64,000 bases of DNA from the NCBI GenBank assembly GCA_900065925.1, contig LN890280.1, forward strand, positions 240,451 to 304,450, written 5' to 3'. Position 1 is the first letter of the stretch. Each line of letters opens with the position of its first letter. This stretch comes from Nitrosotalea devaniterrae (GTDB lineage: Archaea; Thermoproteota; Nitrososphaeria; Nitrososphaerales; Nitrosopumilaceae). The notes beneath the pieces were generated by a model, which saw only the letters and a program-made list of their open reading frames with translations, did not search any database and was not told the origin of the DNA. A program made the translations under genes and the position numbers. Below are positions 41,986-49,555 of this stretch, in pieces.

Positions 41986-43551
41986 ATGGCAGGAAGGAGA
42001 ATAGTTCTAACTGCAGATCGTAGCCTTATGACTAACTATAGGGGAAATTTTCTTTATGGTTTTATAGCATGTGGTCCTTACGAAGTAGTCCCTGAATGGG
42101 TATTTGATAAGGTATTCTGTCCTCCAGTTGAGACTGATCAAATAACTGGTGAAGCAAAGGTTGCTCAAGTGGGATTACGTAGAGTGGAATCTGCATTATT
42201 GCAAGGTTATAAAAGAGAAGATGTGTTTATTGCAAATCCTGATTATCTTGAAAAATGTATTGGTCCTGATACTAAAGTAGTTGGAATAAATGTAATGGAT
42301 CCACTTGGTATGGCTCCGGTAACCACTACCATGTCTCCCGAAAAACTCTCTTACGTTGCAATGAAATTCAAGAGGATGTGTGCTAAAATAATTCAACTAA
42401 AGAAGAAGCATAATTTTCATGTTGTCGTTGGTGGTAACGGAGCATGGGAACTTGCAAAAACGGATAGAATGAAAATTCATGGAATTGATACAGTTGTTGT
42501 AGGTGAGGCAGATGAATTAGCTTTAGATCTTTTCCATGACCTTGAAAAAGGTGATGCTCCAGAGTTAATGCATTGTTTTGTTAAGAATATCCAAAATATT
42601 CCTATGATTCAAGGACCTACTGTTAATTCTCTAATAGAAGCAATGCGAGGATGTGGAAGAGGATGCGACTTTTGTGATGTAAATAAAAGATCGAAAAAAG
42701 ATCTTCCACTAGAAAGATTACAACAAGAAGCAAAAATGAATCTAAATTATGGATTTGATTCTATTTGGTTGCATTCTGATGAAATGTTGCTATATGGTTG
42801 TGATAATAGAAATTTCCAACCAAACTATGACGCAATAATTGAATTGTGGAAAGGTCTAAAATCTCTTGGTGCTAGATTTGTTGGAACAACACACATGACA
42901 TTTTCTGCTGTATGTGCTGATCCAAAACTTCTACATGATATGTCTGAAGTAAATGGTATGGGTGATGAAAAATGGCTTGCTACAAACCTTGGAATTGAAA
43001 CAGTAGCACCAAGAATGGTCAAGAAACACCTCGGTGTAAAAACAAAACCGTTTTCAACAGATGAATGGGGTTGGGTTGTAAGAGAAGGAGCTAGGATATT
43101 GAATGAAAATCACTGGTTCCCAGCAGCCACTATCATAATTGGTTGGCCTGATGAGACTCCTGATGAAACTCAATATACAATAGATTTGATTGAGGATTTC
43201 AAGAAAACAAGAATGCGTGGTCTTGTTGCACCTTTGTTATACCAAGACTTTAATGAAAAGAACTCTATGCACTTTGGCAACCTAAATGAAGCACAATTCA
43301 CATTATTCTGGAAATCTTGGGAACATAATCTTAGAGTTATCAATGATATTATTCCTATAATAATTAGAAACAAGACATTTGGTCCTCCCATGAAACTTGT
43401 CATGTATGGTATGATAAAAGCAGGAACTTGGGCAATAATGAGATATTTGAGAGGCTTGTCTAAAGATCTATTCAACGGCAAGCTTCCAGAGGATATAATG
43501 GAAAAATACACAAGGAGCAGATCTGTGAATGCTCCTTCTTACACTAGATAG
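41986..43551 (+). CDS. B12-binding-type radical SAM enzyme
   Basis: This encodes 521 residues. The N-terminal 200 residues resemble a cobalamin-binding Rossmann domain (VVGINVMDPLG, VVVGGNGAWEL) though the DxHxxG His motif is not obvious. The radical-SAM Cys are 223, 227 and 230 (CGRGCDFC). Several later Cys (for example near 272 and 300) could serve extra clusters. Such enzymes in archaea build tetraether lipids or cyclopentane rings, methylthiolate, or make other C-C bonds. I cannot assign the substrate. A TATA box (TTTATATCA near 41952) precedes it. Confidence 0.8.
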   Translation: MAGRRIVLTADRSLMTNYRGNFLYGFIACGPYEVVPEWVFDKVFCPPVETDQITGEAKVAQVGLRRVESALLQGYKREDVFIANPDYLEKCIGPDTKVVGINVMDPLGMAPVTTTMSPEKLSYVAMKFKRMCAKIIQLKKKHNFHVVVGGNGAWELAKTDRMKIHGIDTVVVGEADELALDLFHDLEKGDAPELMHCFVKNIQNIPMIQGPTVNSLIEAMRGCGRGCDFCDVNKRSKKDLPLERLQQEAKMNLNYGFDSIWLHSDEMLLYGCDNRNFQPNYDAIIELWKGLKSLGARFVGTTHMTFSAVCADPKLLHDMSEVNGMGDEKWLATNLGIETVAPRMVKKHLGVKTKPFSTDEWGWVVREGARILNENHWFPAATIIIGWPDETPDETQYTIDLIEDFKKTRMRGLVAPLLYQDFNEKNSMHFGNLNEAQFTLFWKSWEHNLRVINDIIPIIIRNKTFGPPMKLVMYGMIKAGTWAIMRYLRGLSKDLFNGKLPEDIMEKYTRSRSVNAPSYTR

Positions 43552-43882
43552 ATTTTTTCTCTAATGCTTTAATTGCTGCGTCTGCAATAGTGTTTGATTT
43601 TGGAGTTAGTACAACAAAATAAATTTTATCTGATCTTTCTGCAGTCTCTACATTTTTGAATTTTTTTAGGTTCATGTCAAACTCTAGTAACTTTCCATCA
43701 AGCTTTCCTTTTACATATATCATCAAATATGAATTTCCTGAAGCTGGTGTTAACGGTATTATTGAAAACACATATCCTTTGTATGAGTTTATTGGCAGGA
43801 CATTTTTCATTGGCGGGGCCATTGTAGACATGGCGATAAATATGTCCTCAGGCGAATCAAACTCTTCAAATTCAAAATCCAT
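43544..43882 (-). CDS. Hypothetical protein
   Basis: This encodes 112 residues from the ATG at 43882, which lies about 25 bp after the TATA-like TTATACAAG; an earlier start at 43939 would read through that promoter. It has alternating beta strands (YVFSIIPLTPASGNSYLMIYV) and a helical C-terminus (ADAAIKALEKK). There is no Cys, signal or membrane segment. It overlaps the convergent radical-SAM gene by 8 bases. The family is not recognised. Confidence 0.6.
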   Translation of the reverse strand: MDFEFEEFDSPEDIFIAMSTMAPPMKNVLPINSYKGYVFSIIPLTPASGNSYLMIYVKGKLDGKLLEFDMNLKKFKNVETAERSDKIYFVVLTPKSNTIADAAIKALEKKSI

Positions 43883-43951
43883 TATCTGTAATTTGTTGGC
43901 CTTGTATAATAATCTATGATCTGAATGTAATGTTACCACCTGACTAGATTG

Positions 43952-44980
43952 TCAAAGTTTTGTTTTATGCAATTGGATAATATTTGTAATGTTGAGAGTT
44001 CTATATTTTGGCATAAATCTTAGTCCAGTCTTTGCTGACACTGCAATAATTGATACTATTGCAATTGCAAGTACTAGATCTGCGATTGGGCCAAACTCTG
44101 GAACTGCTACTGTACCGACTATGTCAATCTTGGAATCTCCATTGTGGAATGGAATACTTAGTATTCTCACACTCTGGTTTTTAGTTTCACTAAACTGTGT
44201 AACTTGTTTTCCGTTAACTGTTACTATGAATGAACTATCTTCTAGTCCAGCTGTATCAATTTTTGCTCCTGTCAAGTTTGCATCAGGATTTGCAGGCGGA
44301 GGTACCTTTGAATCAATCATGTTTCTAGGTAGGGTAACTGTGATAGAACCATCTGAATTAGTGTTTAGTGTTATTTCAAAGGTGTATTGTTGTGCTAGGA
44401 TGTTCATGCTGCTTACAGTGCCTCCTTTTATGATGTATGGGATATTGTAAATCTGATTGCCTGATTGTAGTCCATATGTTGCATTGATAGCTTTGGTAAT
44501 TGTAGAGCTTCCATCTCCACCATTATAGTGAAATTGTACTGTGGCATTTGTGTACAATCCATACTGTGCAGTTATTGTGTAATTCCCTGCATCTTTCCAA
44601 TATGGGCCTGTAGCTGCAAATGTCTTTGTAAAACTTCCATCTGCTGATGGTAATAGTTGACCTATGAAAACTAGATTCTTTATCGGGCTGATGACTTTGA
44701 TTGTTACAGCTGTTGCATTCTCAGGGTCTCTTACATGCCCTGCCATTATGATAGTGTCTCCCTGATTATATGCGGGTAAGTCGGTGGCTATTGCCAATGG
44801 TGCAAGTGTTGATTTACTCACTCCTGTCTGATTGACCTCTTGTTCTAAAAGATCATACGCAGTTGTTGTATTTCCTTTTGGATTGGTTACCGGTGTTTGT
44901 GCATAAGCTGGTAATGTAATTACTGTAATACTTGCAGTGATTACCAATAAAACTAAACAAAAGATACTTGATCTTTTCAT
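43952..44980 (-). CDS. PEFG-CTERM surface protein with a frameshifted, extended C-terminus
   Basis: This encodes 342 residues. A signal peptide (about residues 1-27, ending in Ala-Tyr-Ala) leads into an Ig-like beta domain (DTIIMAGHVRDPENATAV) and a second beta domain. The C-terminal sorting signal has PEFG (near residue 293) and a hydrophobic helix, followed by the basic KTGLRFMPKY end. The other four copies in the array stop after this Tyr. Here one base is missing in the TACTAG junction (now TATAG), so the frame runs on for 16 residues. The protein is presumably exported, cleaved and anchored by an archaeosortase encoded elsewhere. Confidence 0.8.
   Translation of the reverse strand: MKRSSIFCLVLLVITASITVITLPAYAQTPVTNPKGNTTTAYDLLEQEVNQTGVSKSTLAPLAIATDLPAYNQGDTIIMAGHVRDPENATAVTIKVISPIKNLVFIGQLLPSADGSFTKTFAATGPYWKDAGNYTITAQYGLYTNATVQFHYNGGDGSSTITKAINATYGLQSGNQIYNIPYIIKGGTVSSMNILAQQYTFEITLNTNSDGSITVTLPRNMIDSKVPPPANPDANLTGAKIDTAGLEDSSFIVTVNGKQVTQFSETKNQSVRILSIPFHNGDSKIDIVGTVAVPEFGPIADLVLAIAIVSIIAVSAKTGLRFMPKYRTLNITNIIQLHKTKL
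43994..44125 (-). repeat. PEFG 3' cassette, copy 1
   Basis: This is the most diverged of the five near-identical 3' cassettes. It has lost the shared stop codon by a one-base deletion at 44001-44005, and it differs from copies 2, 3 and 5 in the bases just before PEFG. Confidence 0.8.
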
Positions 44981-44992
44981 ACTTGCTAGCCA

Positions 44993-45013
44993 ATACTCAA
45001 GGATCTTGAGTAT
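44993..45013. promoter_or_regulatory. Perfect dyad in the leader of the first PEFG gene
   Basis: The arms ATACTCAAG and CTTGAGTAT (9 bp, perfect, 3-base spacer) lie 13-33 bases before the start at 44980 and just downstream of the TATA-like ATACATAAATA. This is a fit place for a repressor operator. Confidence 0.4.
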
Positions 45014-45048
45014 TTATGTATTGATAAAAGAAAATTTGACTTTTAGTT

Positions 45049-45174
45049 CTAGTATTTTGGCATAAATCTTAGTCCAGTCTTTGCTGACACTGCAATAATT
45101 GATACTATTGCAATTGCAAGTACTAGAGCTGCGATTGGGCCAAACTCTGGAATTATCTGTGTACCGATTATCTC
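45049..45174 (-). repeat. PEFG 3' cassette, copy 2
   Basis: This is near-identical to copies 3 and 5 from the stop codon through PEFG to the IIGTQ codons. The flanking sequence beyond the stop is different from copies 3-5. Confidence 0.85.
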
Positions 45175-45888
45175 GATATCCTGATCTCCTTGTAGAAATT
45201 GAACAGTTATGTTTCTAAAATCATTGTTTGCAGATTCACTTTGTGGTTTAACTTCTGCGCCATCTATTAGGATGATAAATGCATCATCTTGGCCAGAATT
45301 TGTCTTTGAATCGATCAATGCTCTTGGTAATTGCAATGTGATTGTTCCATCACTTGTAGAATTTATTGAAACAATAACTGACAAACTCTGGGTGTCTATA
45401 GTCATGGTCTTTACAGTTCCTCCAACTATTGTATAATTGACATTGAAAGTCTGTTGGCTGCTAGGATCTTTGAGCTGAAATGCATCACTTGTGGTAGTAG
45501 GTGTGCTTTGAAAAGTGAAAGTATCCTGTGCAGTTACATTTGGAGGGCCATATTGCACTTTTACTGTATAAGCACCATTTAATTTCCAATATGGTCCTAC
45601 AGCTTTTATGGTATCTGTATATTTGCCGTCTTGTGAGACATCAATTTGTGCCACTTGAACCAAACTGTTGTTTGGATCAAAGATCTGTATGACTAGAGGA
45701 GTTCCAACTACTACTGACTGTACTTGACCTGAGATTACGATTGTATCTCCTAATGTGTATGATGTCTTGTCAATACTAGTTGTAATTAATGCAGCTGTGG
45801 GTGGGGCAGGTGCTGTATCTGCAAAAATGGGGATGGATAATGCCGATAATGATAAGATGACTATCATGAAAATTGATGCATAGCGCAT
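45049..45888 (-). CDS. PEFG-CTERM surface protein
   Basis: This encodes 279 residues. A signal peptide (about residues 1-24) precedes an Ig-like domain with ITTSIDKTSYTLGDTIVISG, a Thr/Ser-rich middle and the C-terminal IPEFG-helix-basic sorting signal. The ectodomain follows the same plan as its neighbours but is clearly diverged, while the 3' 126 bp are almost the same as in copies 3 and 5. It is probably an archaeosortase substrate attached to the cell surface. The function of the ectodomain is unknown. Confidence 0.82.
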   Translation of the reverse strand: MRYASIFMIVILSLSALSIPIFADTAPAPPTAALITTSIDKTSYTLGDTIVISGQVQSVVVGTPLVIQIFDPNNSLVQVAQIDVSQDGKYTDTIKAVGPYWKLNGAYTVKVQYGPPNVTAQDTFTFQSTPTTTSDAFQLKDPSSQQTFNVNYTIVGGTVKTMTIDTQSLSVIVSINSTSDGTITLQLPRALIDSKTNSGQDDAFIILIDGAEVKPQSESANNDFRNITVQFLQGDQDIEIIGTQIIPEFGPIAALVLAIAIVSIIAVSAKTGLRFMPKY

Positions 45889-45936
45889 ATTGGAATTGTG
45901 TCTTTCCGTTGTATATTTCCTTTACTATGTTAATAA

Positions 45937-46086
45937 TAAAAAATGAAAAAGTAGAGAGTTCTAGTATTTTGGCATAAATCTTAGTCCAGTCTTTGCTGAC
46001 ACTGCAATAATTGATACTATTGCAATTGCAAGTACTAGAGCTGCGATTGGGCCAAACTCTGGAATTATCTGTGTACCGATTATCTC
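45937..46086 (-). repeat. PEFG 3' cassette, copy 3
   Basis: This copy continues about 22 bp past the stop codon with TAAAAAATGAAAAAGTAGAG, shared with copies 4 and 5, so the repeat is longer than the coding end. Confidence 0.88.
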
Positions 46087-46854
46087 AATCTTTTCTGATG
46101 CCATTTGGAATGGAATTGTAACCATTCTTGTGTCTGTGGATGGTGAATCTGTGAATTGTTGTACTTCTTCGCCATCGACTAGGACTGCAAATGCGCTGTC
46201 ACCTGTACTACTTTTTGCATCGAGCACTGATCTTGGAATGTTAAGAGTTATCTGACCATCGTTGTTTGCTTGTATGTTAACAACAAGGGCTTTAGATGCT
46301 GAGTTCAATGTTGCTCCTGAAACTGTTCCGCCATCAATGGTGTAGTCGATACAGTACATTTCAGTACCTACTGTAGCTGAAAGTTGTTGTGATGTACAAC
46401 TTGTTTGTCCGCCTCCACCAGGTAATGTGAACTGTGTTGTTGTTGAAAGCAGTCCTTGTTGTGATCCAGCTTGAACGTAAATGGTATAAGTTCCACCTGA
46501 AGTCCATAGTGGGCTTGCGGTGTTGATTTTATCTTGAAAATCACCATTGTTGCTCAATGTTAGCTGATCTATTTCTACAACCTTTCCATTTGGGTCTGAA
46601 ACTTTCATTGTAACAGATTGTCCGCCTATGGAATTCTGGACATGTCCTGTAACAATTATTGTTGACTGTCTGTCATATGCATCTTTGTCTGTTGACACTG
46701 CAATTGGCAGAATTTGTTGAGATCCAGTACTGGGGCTGATTTGGCTTGAATATGTTGCTGTATCTGCCGATGATAAGGCAAATGCTGGCATAATGCCTAC
46801 TACAGCTGCTGTAGCAAGAATAGCGATTAACGCATATTCTTTATGAGTACTCAT
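45961..46854 (-). CDS. PEFG-CTERM surface protein
   Basis: This encodes 297 residues. The signal peptide starts MSTHKEYALIAIL, the same as in the gene at 47112-47663, and ends near residue 26 in AFA. The ectodomain has the Ig-like pattern AVSTDKDAYDRQSTIIVTG and a Cys pair (TSCTSQQL and MYCIDY) that may form a disulfide, which the other copies do not clearly share. The sorting signal is the common IPEFG helix and basic end. The TATA box and leader also match the 47663 gene, so these two are the closest paralogues outside the ectodomain. Confidence 0.82.
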   Translation of the reverse strand: MSTHKEYALIAILATAAVVGIMPAFALSSADTATYSSQISPSTGSQQILPIAVSTDKDAYDRQSTIIVTGHVQNSIGGQSVTMKVSDPNGKVVEIDQLTLSNNGDFQDKINTASPLWTSGGTYTIYVQAGSQQGLLSTTTQFTLPGGGGQTSCTSQQLSATVGTEMYCIDYTIDGGTVSGATLNSASKALVVNIQANNDGQITLNIPRSVLDAKSSTGDSAFAVLVDGEEVQQFTDSPSTDTRMVTIPFQMASEKIEIIGTQIIPEFGPIAALVLAIAIVSIIAVSAKTGLRFMPKY

Positions 46855-47111
46855 CTTATTTGCGATTATGAAGCAAGACTATTTATGTATATTTAAAAAG
46901 ACGATCAAAATTTGATGTTGGTGTCATGTATGATGATCTTATTTTAGATCAATTTGTAGATGGATGGTTTGTCAAAACTAGAATCTACTCTGATGTTATA
47001 ATGGAAATTTGATTTATAGTTGAACAGCATGTTTCTGTGCTTTTTTGGTTCTAATTGATGAGTGTTTTCACTAGTGTGCGAAAATCTTAAAAAATGAAAA
47101 AGTAGAGAGTT
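46855..47111. other. Intergenic region between PEFG genes
   Basis: This holds the promoter of the 46854 gene (TATA on the minus strand, TTTAAATAT near 46889-46897, about 39 bp upstream) and otherwise no recognisable gene. Its left part reads as plain AT-rich spacer. Confidence 0.5.
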
Positions 47112-47218
47112 CTAGTATTTTGGCATAAATCTTAGTCCAGTCTTTGCTGACACTGCAATAATTGATACTATTGCAATTGCAAGTACTAGAGCTGCGATTG
47201 GGCCAAACTCTGGAATTG
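47085..47218 (-). repeat. PEFG 3' cassette, copy 4
   Basis: The 3' part and about 27 bp of flank after the stop are the same as copy 5. Upstream of PEFG the identity stops at once, because this protein lacks the second beta domain. Confidence 0.88.
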
Positions 47219-47663
47219 CTGGTGCTTCACCTGCGAGTTGGAATACAGCTGAATTAACTCTTGCTTGTTCGTCTCCTTGTTGTACTGTAATTGTGTACTG
47301 TCCATTCTCAAACCAGAGATTGCCAACAGTGCTTACTGATTTAGTAAAGTCTCCGTTGTTGTCTAGGGTTACTTGAGCTGCTGTTACTACATTACCTGAT
47401 GGGCTTGTTACCTTTATGGCCACATCTTGTCCTGGATATGGATTTGCAACATGTCCAGTGATCATAATTTGTGAATTGTGATCGTAAACTGGCTTGTCAG
47501 TTGTCACCGTGATTGCTATTGGTGGTATCTGTTGGATGTTGCTAGTGTCGTTACAGTCGGGGCATGCTAGGTACGGGTTGTCTGCTGCAAAAGCAGGTAC
47601 CACACCTACTACAGCTGCCGTAGCAAGAATTGCGATCAACGCATATTCTTTATGAGTACTCAT
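47112..47663 (-). CDS. Short PEFG-CTERM surface protein
   Basis: This encodes 183 residues from the ATG at 47663, giving the signal peptide MSTHKEYALIAIL shared with the 46854 gene. A longer start at 47759 adds 32 residues that read through the TATA box and is rejected. It holds a single Ig-like domain (TTDKPVYDHNSQIMITG) before the PEFG signal, so it is a minimal form. Two Cys follow the signal peptide (ACPDC). It lacks the second beta domain and the IIGTQ codons found in copies 2, 3 and 5. Confidence 0.82.
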   Translation of the reverse strand: MSTHKEYALIAILATAAVVGVVPAFAADNPYLACPDCNDTSNIQQIPPIAITVTTDKPVYDHNSQIMITGHVANPYPGQDVAIKVTSPSGNVVTAAQVTLDNNGDFTKSVSTVGNLWFENGQYTITVQQGDEQARVNSAVFQLAGEAPAIPEFGPIAALVLAIAIVSIIAVSAKTGLRFMPKY

Positions 47664-47804
47664 CTTATTGGCGATTAAGCAGAATGGATATTTATGTATA
47701 TTTAAAAAAGACTCTGGACCTTCTGGGGACAGATTTCTCCGTGTTACTAGTCGGGACATGGCGAAATTGATCTGTTTAAGACATAGTGTGAGTTTGATCG
47801 AATA

Positions 47805-47981
47805 ATGTTAAAGAAATTTGGTATTATTGTCATTCTCTTTTTTGGGAGTCTAATACTGGTATTAGGACTGGTAAAGACTGTTTTTGACATGGTGATTGGG
47901 ATTACTTTTTACTTGCATGTGGTTGGCGGTATCGCAATCATAATTTTTGGCGTCATCTTATACAAAAAATATGCCGTGTAA
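47805..47981 (+). CDS. Small two-helix membrane protein
   Basis: This 58-residue frame with ATG and TAA has a basic start (MLKKFG), one hydrophobic helix at about residues 6-23 and a second at about 38-53, then a short basic end (YKKYAV). It is a clean membrane hairpin on the plus strand inside the PEFG array, with no overlap with coding sequence. No family is recognised. Small membrane proteins are often missed in annotation. Confidence 0.6.
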   Translation: MLKKFGIIVILFFGSLILVLGLVKTVFDMVIGITFYLHVVGGIAIIIFGVILYKKYAV

Positions 47982-47982
47982 C

Positions 47983-48180
47983 TCACAGACTAGTCCTTTG
48001 GATCAAAGTTTTCCACTTGTCTTGACCTTCAATCTCTATCCCACAAGCTTGTGCGGGAGTCTTGCCGTCCAAGCTCATGTGTGGTCTGATATAGTTGTGG
48101 TATAGTTGATAGCCGTTAATCATAACTGAATCAGATTTTTTCAAACCCTTGACAACCTTCTTCTGTCCTACTGGAAACAC
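47983..48180 (-). pseudogene. Remnant of a DDE-type transposase
   Basis: This encodes about 65 residues from a GTG, and the same frame stays open about 30 bases further upstream. The peptide YHNYIRPHMSLDGKTP and AQACGI is the C-terminal end of an integrase-core transposase, including the usual end of the catalytic domain. The rest of the transposase is missing: upstream the sequence changes to the flank of PEFG cassette 5. It is therefore a truncated insertion sequence, likely a scar from a rearrangement in the array. Confidence 0.8.
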
Positions 48181-48208
48181 GGGGAATTGTGTACCAAGAA
48201 GGTAAGAG

Positions 48209-48362
48209 TCTTAAAAAATGAAAAAGTAGAGAGTTCTAGTATTTTGGCATAAATCTTAGTCCAGTCTTTGCTGACACTGCAATAATTGATACTATTGCAA
48301 TTGCAAGTACTAGAGCTGCGATTGGGCCAAACTCTGGAATTATCTGTGTACCGATTATCTCT
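48209..48362 (-). repeat. PEFG 3' cassette, copy 5
   Basis: This is near-identical to copies 2 and 3 across the coding end. Its flank after the stop equals copy 4 and ends exactly where the transposase remnant begins (about 48208). Confidence 0.88.
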
Positions 48363-49132
48363 ATTTCTTCAGTTCCATCAGTGAATGGAATTGATAGAGT
48401 TCTGTCGGTTGTTGTAGTGCTTGTCTCTTGGAAATCAGCTTCCTGACCGTCGACTAGTACATAGTACTTGTCATCCTGACCGGTTGGTAGTGTTGCATTA
48501 ATTAGTGATCTTGGGAGTGTTACTGTTAATACTCCATCTCCAGTAGTCTGTATCGATACGATAAGAGACTTTGACTGGATGTCAGCCTTTATGCCAAGGA
48601 CTTTGCCATTGGTTATACTGTATTTTACAGAAAGGTCTGTACCATCAACTTTTATGGTATTTCCTGATCCACTACCTGCAGATCCAGCGAATTGGAAGGT
48701 TGTTTGAGCTGTTCTATCCTGGCTACCATATTGTACTTTGATGGTGTATGCTCCAGCTTCTTGCCAGAGAGCACCTGTAGCCGTTATGGATGTTGAAAAG
48801 GTTCTGTCAGATCCTAAATCCACTTGATCAACTTTGACAATATTTCCTATTGGACTAATGATTCGGACTGTGATTGGTGTATCAGAAATGTAGTCTTGTG
48901 TACTTCCTGATATCATAACCTTGTCTCCATCATTGTATGAAGTCTTGTCTGTTGTTACGCTGATCTCACCTGTGGATGCAGAACTAACAAATGTACCTGT
49001 ATTTCCAGATGTAGCATTTGTAGAATTTGAACCTGGATTCTGCAGAGCATATGGAGAAGCAAAAACGGGCATTACTCCTATAGCACAAAGCAGAATTGCA
49101 AGTAACGCAAATCCTTTAAAGCGAGTACTCAT
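48236..49132 (-). CDS. PEFG-CTERM surface protein
   Basis: This encodes 298 residues. A signal peptide (about residues 1-25) precedes an Asn/Ser/Thr-rich segment and an Ig-like domain (SVTTDKTSYNDGDKVMISG). A second beta domain and the IPEFG sorting signal follow. The plan matches the 45049 and 45961 genes. It is the outermost member of the array, next to the rpo operon, which is divergent. The ectodomain has no recognised function; a surface or adhesion role is inferred from the sorting signal. Confidence 0.82.
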   Translation of the reverse strand: MSTRFKGFALLAILLCAIGVMPVFASPYALQNPGSNSTNATSGNTGTFVSSASTGEISVTTDKTSYNDGDKVMISGSTQDYISDTPITVRIISPIGNIVKVDQVDLGSDRTFSTSITATGALWQEAGAYTIKVQYGSQDRTAQTTFQFAGSAGSGSGNTIKVDGTDLSVKYSITNGKVLGIKADIQSKSLIVSIQTTGDGVLTVTLPRSLINATLPTGQDDKYYVLVDGQEADFQETSTTTTDRTLSIPFTDGTEEIEIIGTQIIPEFGPIAALVLAIAIVSIIAVSAKTGLRFMPKY

Positions 49133-49218
49133 CCTGGTTGGAAATAATTTTTTTTGCTATTTAAAGTTGCGGAAAAAATTATTGACAAAAGATGCTATTT
49201 TTGACACGCTTCCAATTA

Positions 49219-49295
49219 GATATATATTAACCTCTCGGTGGATGCATCTTAGTTTGTGGATTAGTCATACGTTTACAGCTAATGTTCAAAGGAGA
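49219..49295 (+). promoter_or_regulatory. Promoter and ribosome-binding site of the rpo operon
   Basis: A TATA box TATATATTAA (49221-49230) is followed by a leader of about 50 bases with AAAGGAG ending 9 bases before the rpoH ATG at 49304. This gene thus has a leadered transcript with a Shine-Dalgarno site, unlike many others here. Confidence 0.6.
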
Positions 49296-49303
49296 TTTTA
49301 AAC

Positions 49304-49555
49304 ATGATAAGTAAAAAAGAGAAAATACTCATTCCAGATCACATCTATGTTCCAAAACATGAGATAATAAATAAAGACGAAGCAGTGAAGGTTCTTGAAA
49401 AATATCATACCAAGCCTACTGAAATGCCGTTGATCTATGTGAGCGATCCAGCAATCAGAGGTTTAGGTGTAAAGCCTGGTGATATGATAAAAATTACAAG
49501 AAAAAGTCCTACTGCTGGAGAGAGCTTGTACTATAGGTATGTGGTGGAAGAATAA
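49304..49555 (+). CDS. rpoH: RNA polymerase subunit H (Rpb5 C-terminal type)
   Basis: This encodes 83 residues matching the C-terminal half of Rpb5, with ILIPDHIYVPKH and the end YRYVVEE. It is the jaw subunit of archaeal RNA polymerase. It begins the operon, and its last base is the first base of rpoB, so rpoH and rpoB overlap by one base. Confidence 0.95.
   Translation: MISKKEKILIPDHIYVPKHEIINKDEAVKVLEKYHTKPTEMPLIYVSDPAIRGLGVKPGDMIKITRKSPTAGESLYYRYVVEE

Noticed and set aside
43883-43939. An N-terminal extension of the hypothetical gene ending at 43544
   Set aside because: It contains the TATA-like element that sits the leaderless distance before the ATG at 43882.
47664-47759. A 32-residue N-terminal extension of the short PEFG protein
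   Set aside because: It covers the promoter, and the downstream start gives the same signal peptide as its paralogue.
43952-49132. A CRISPR array, prompted by the repeated 100-bp units
   Set aside because: The repeats are coding ends, far too long and too widely spaced for CRISPR, and no cas genes are near.
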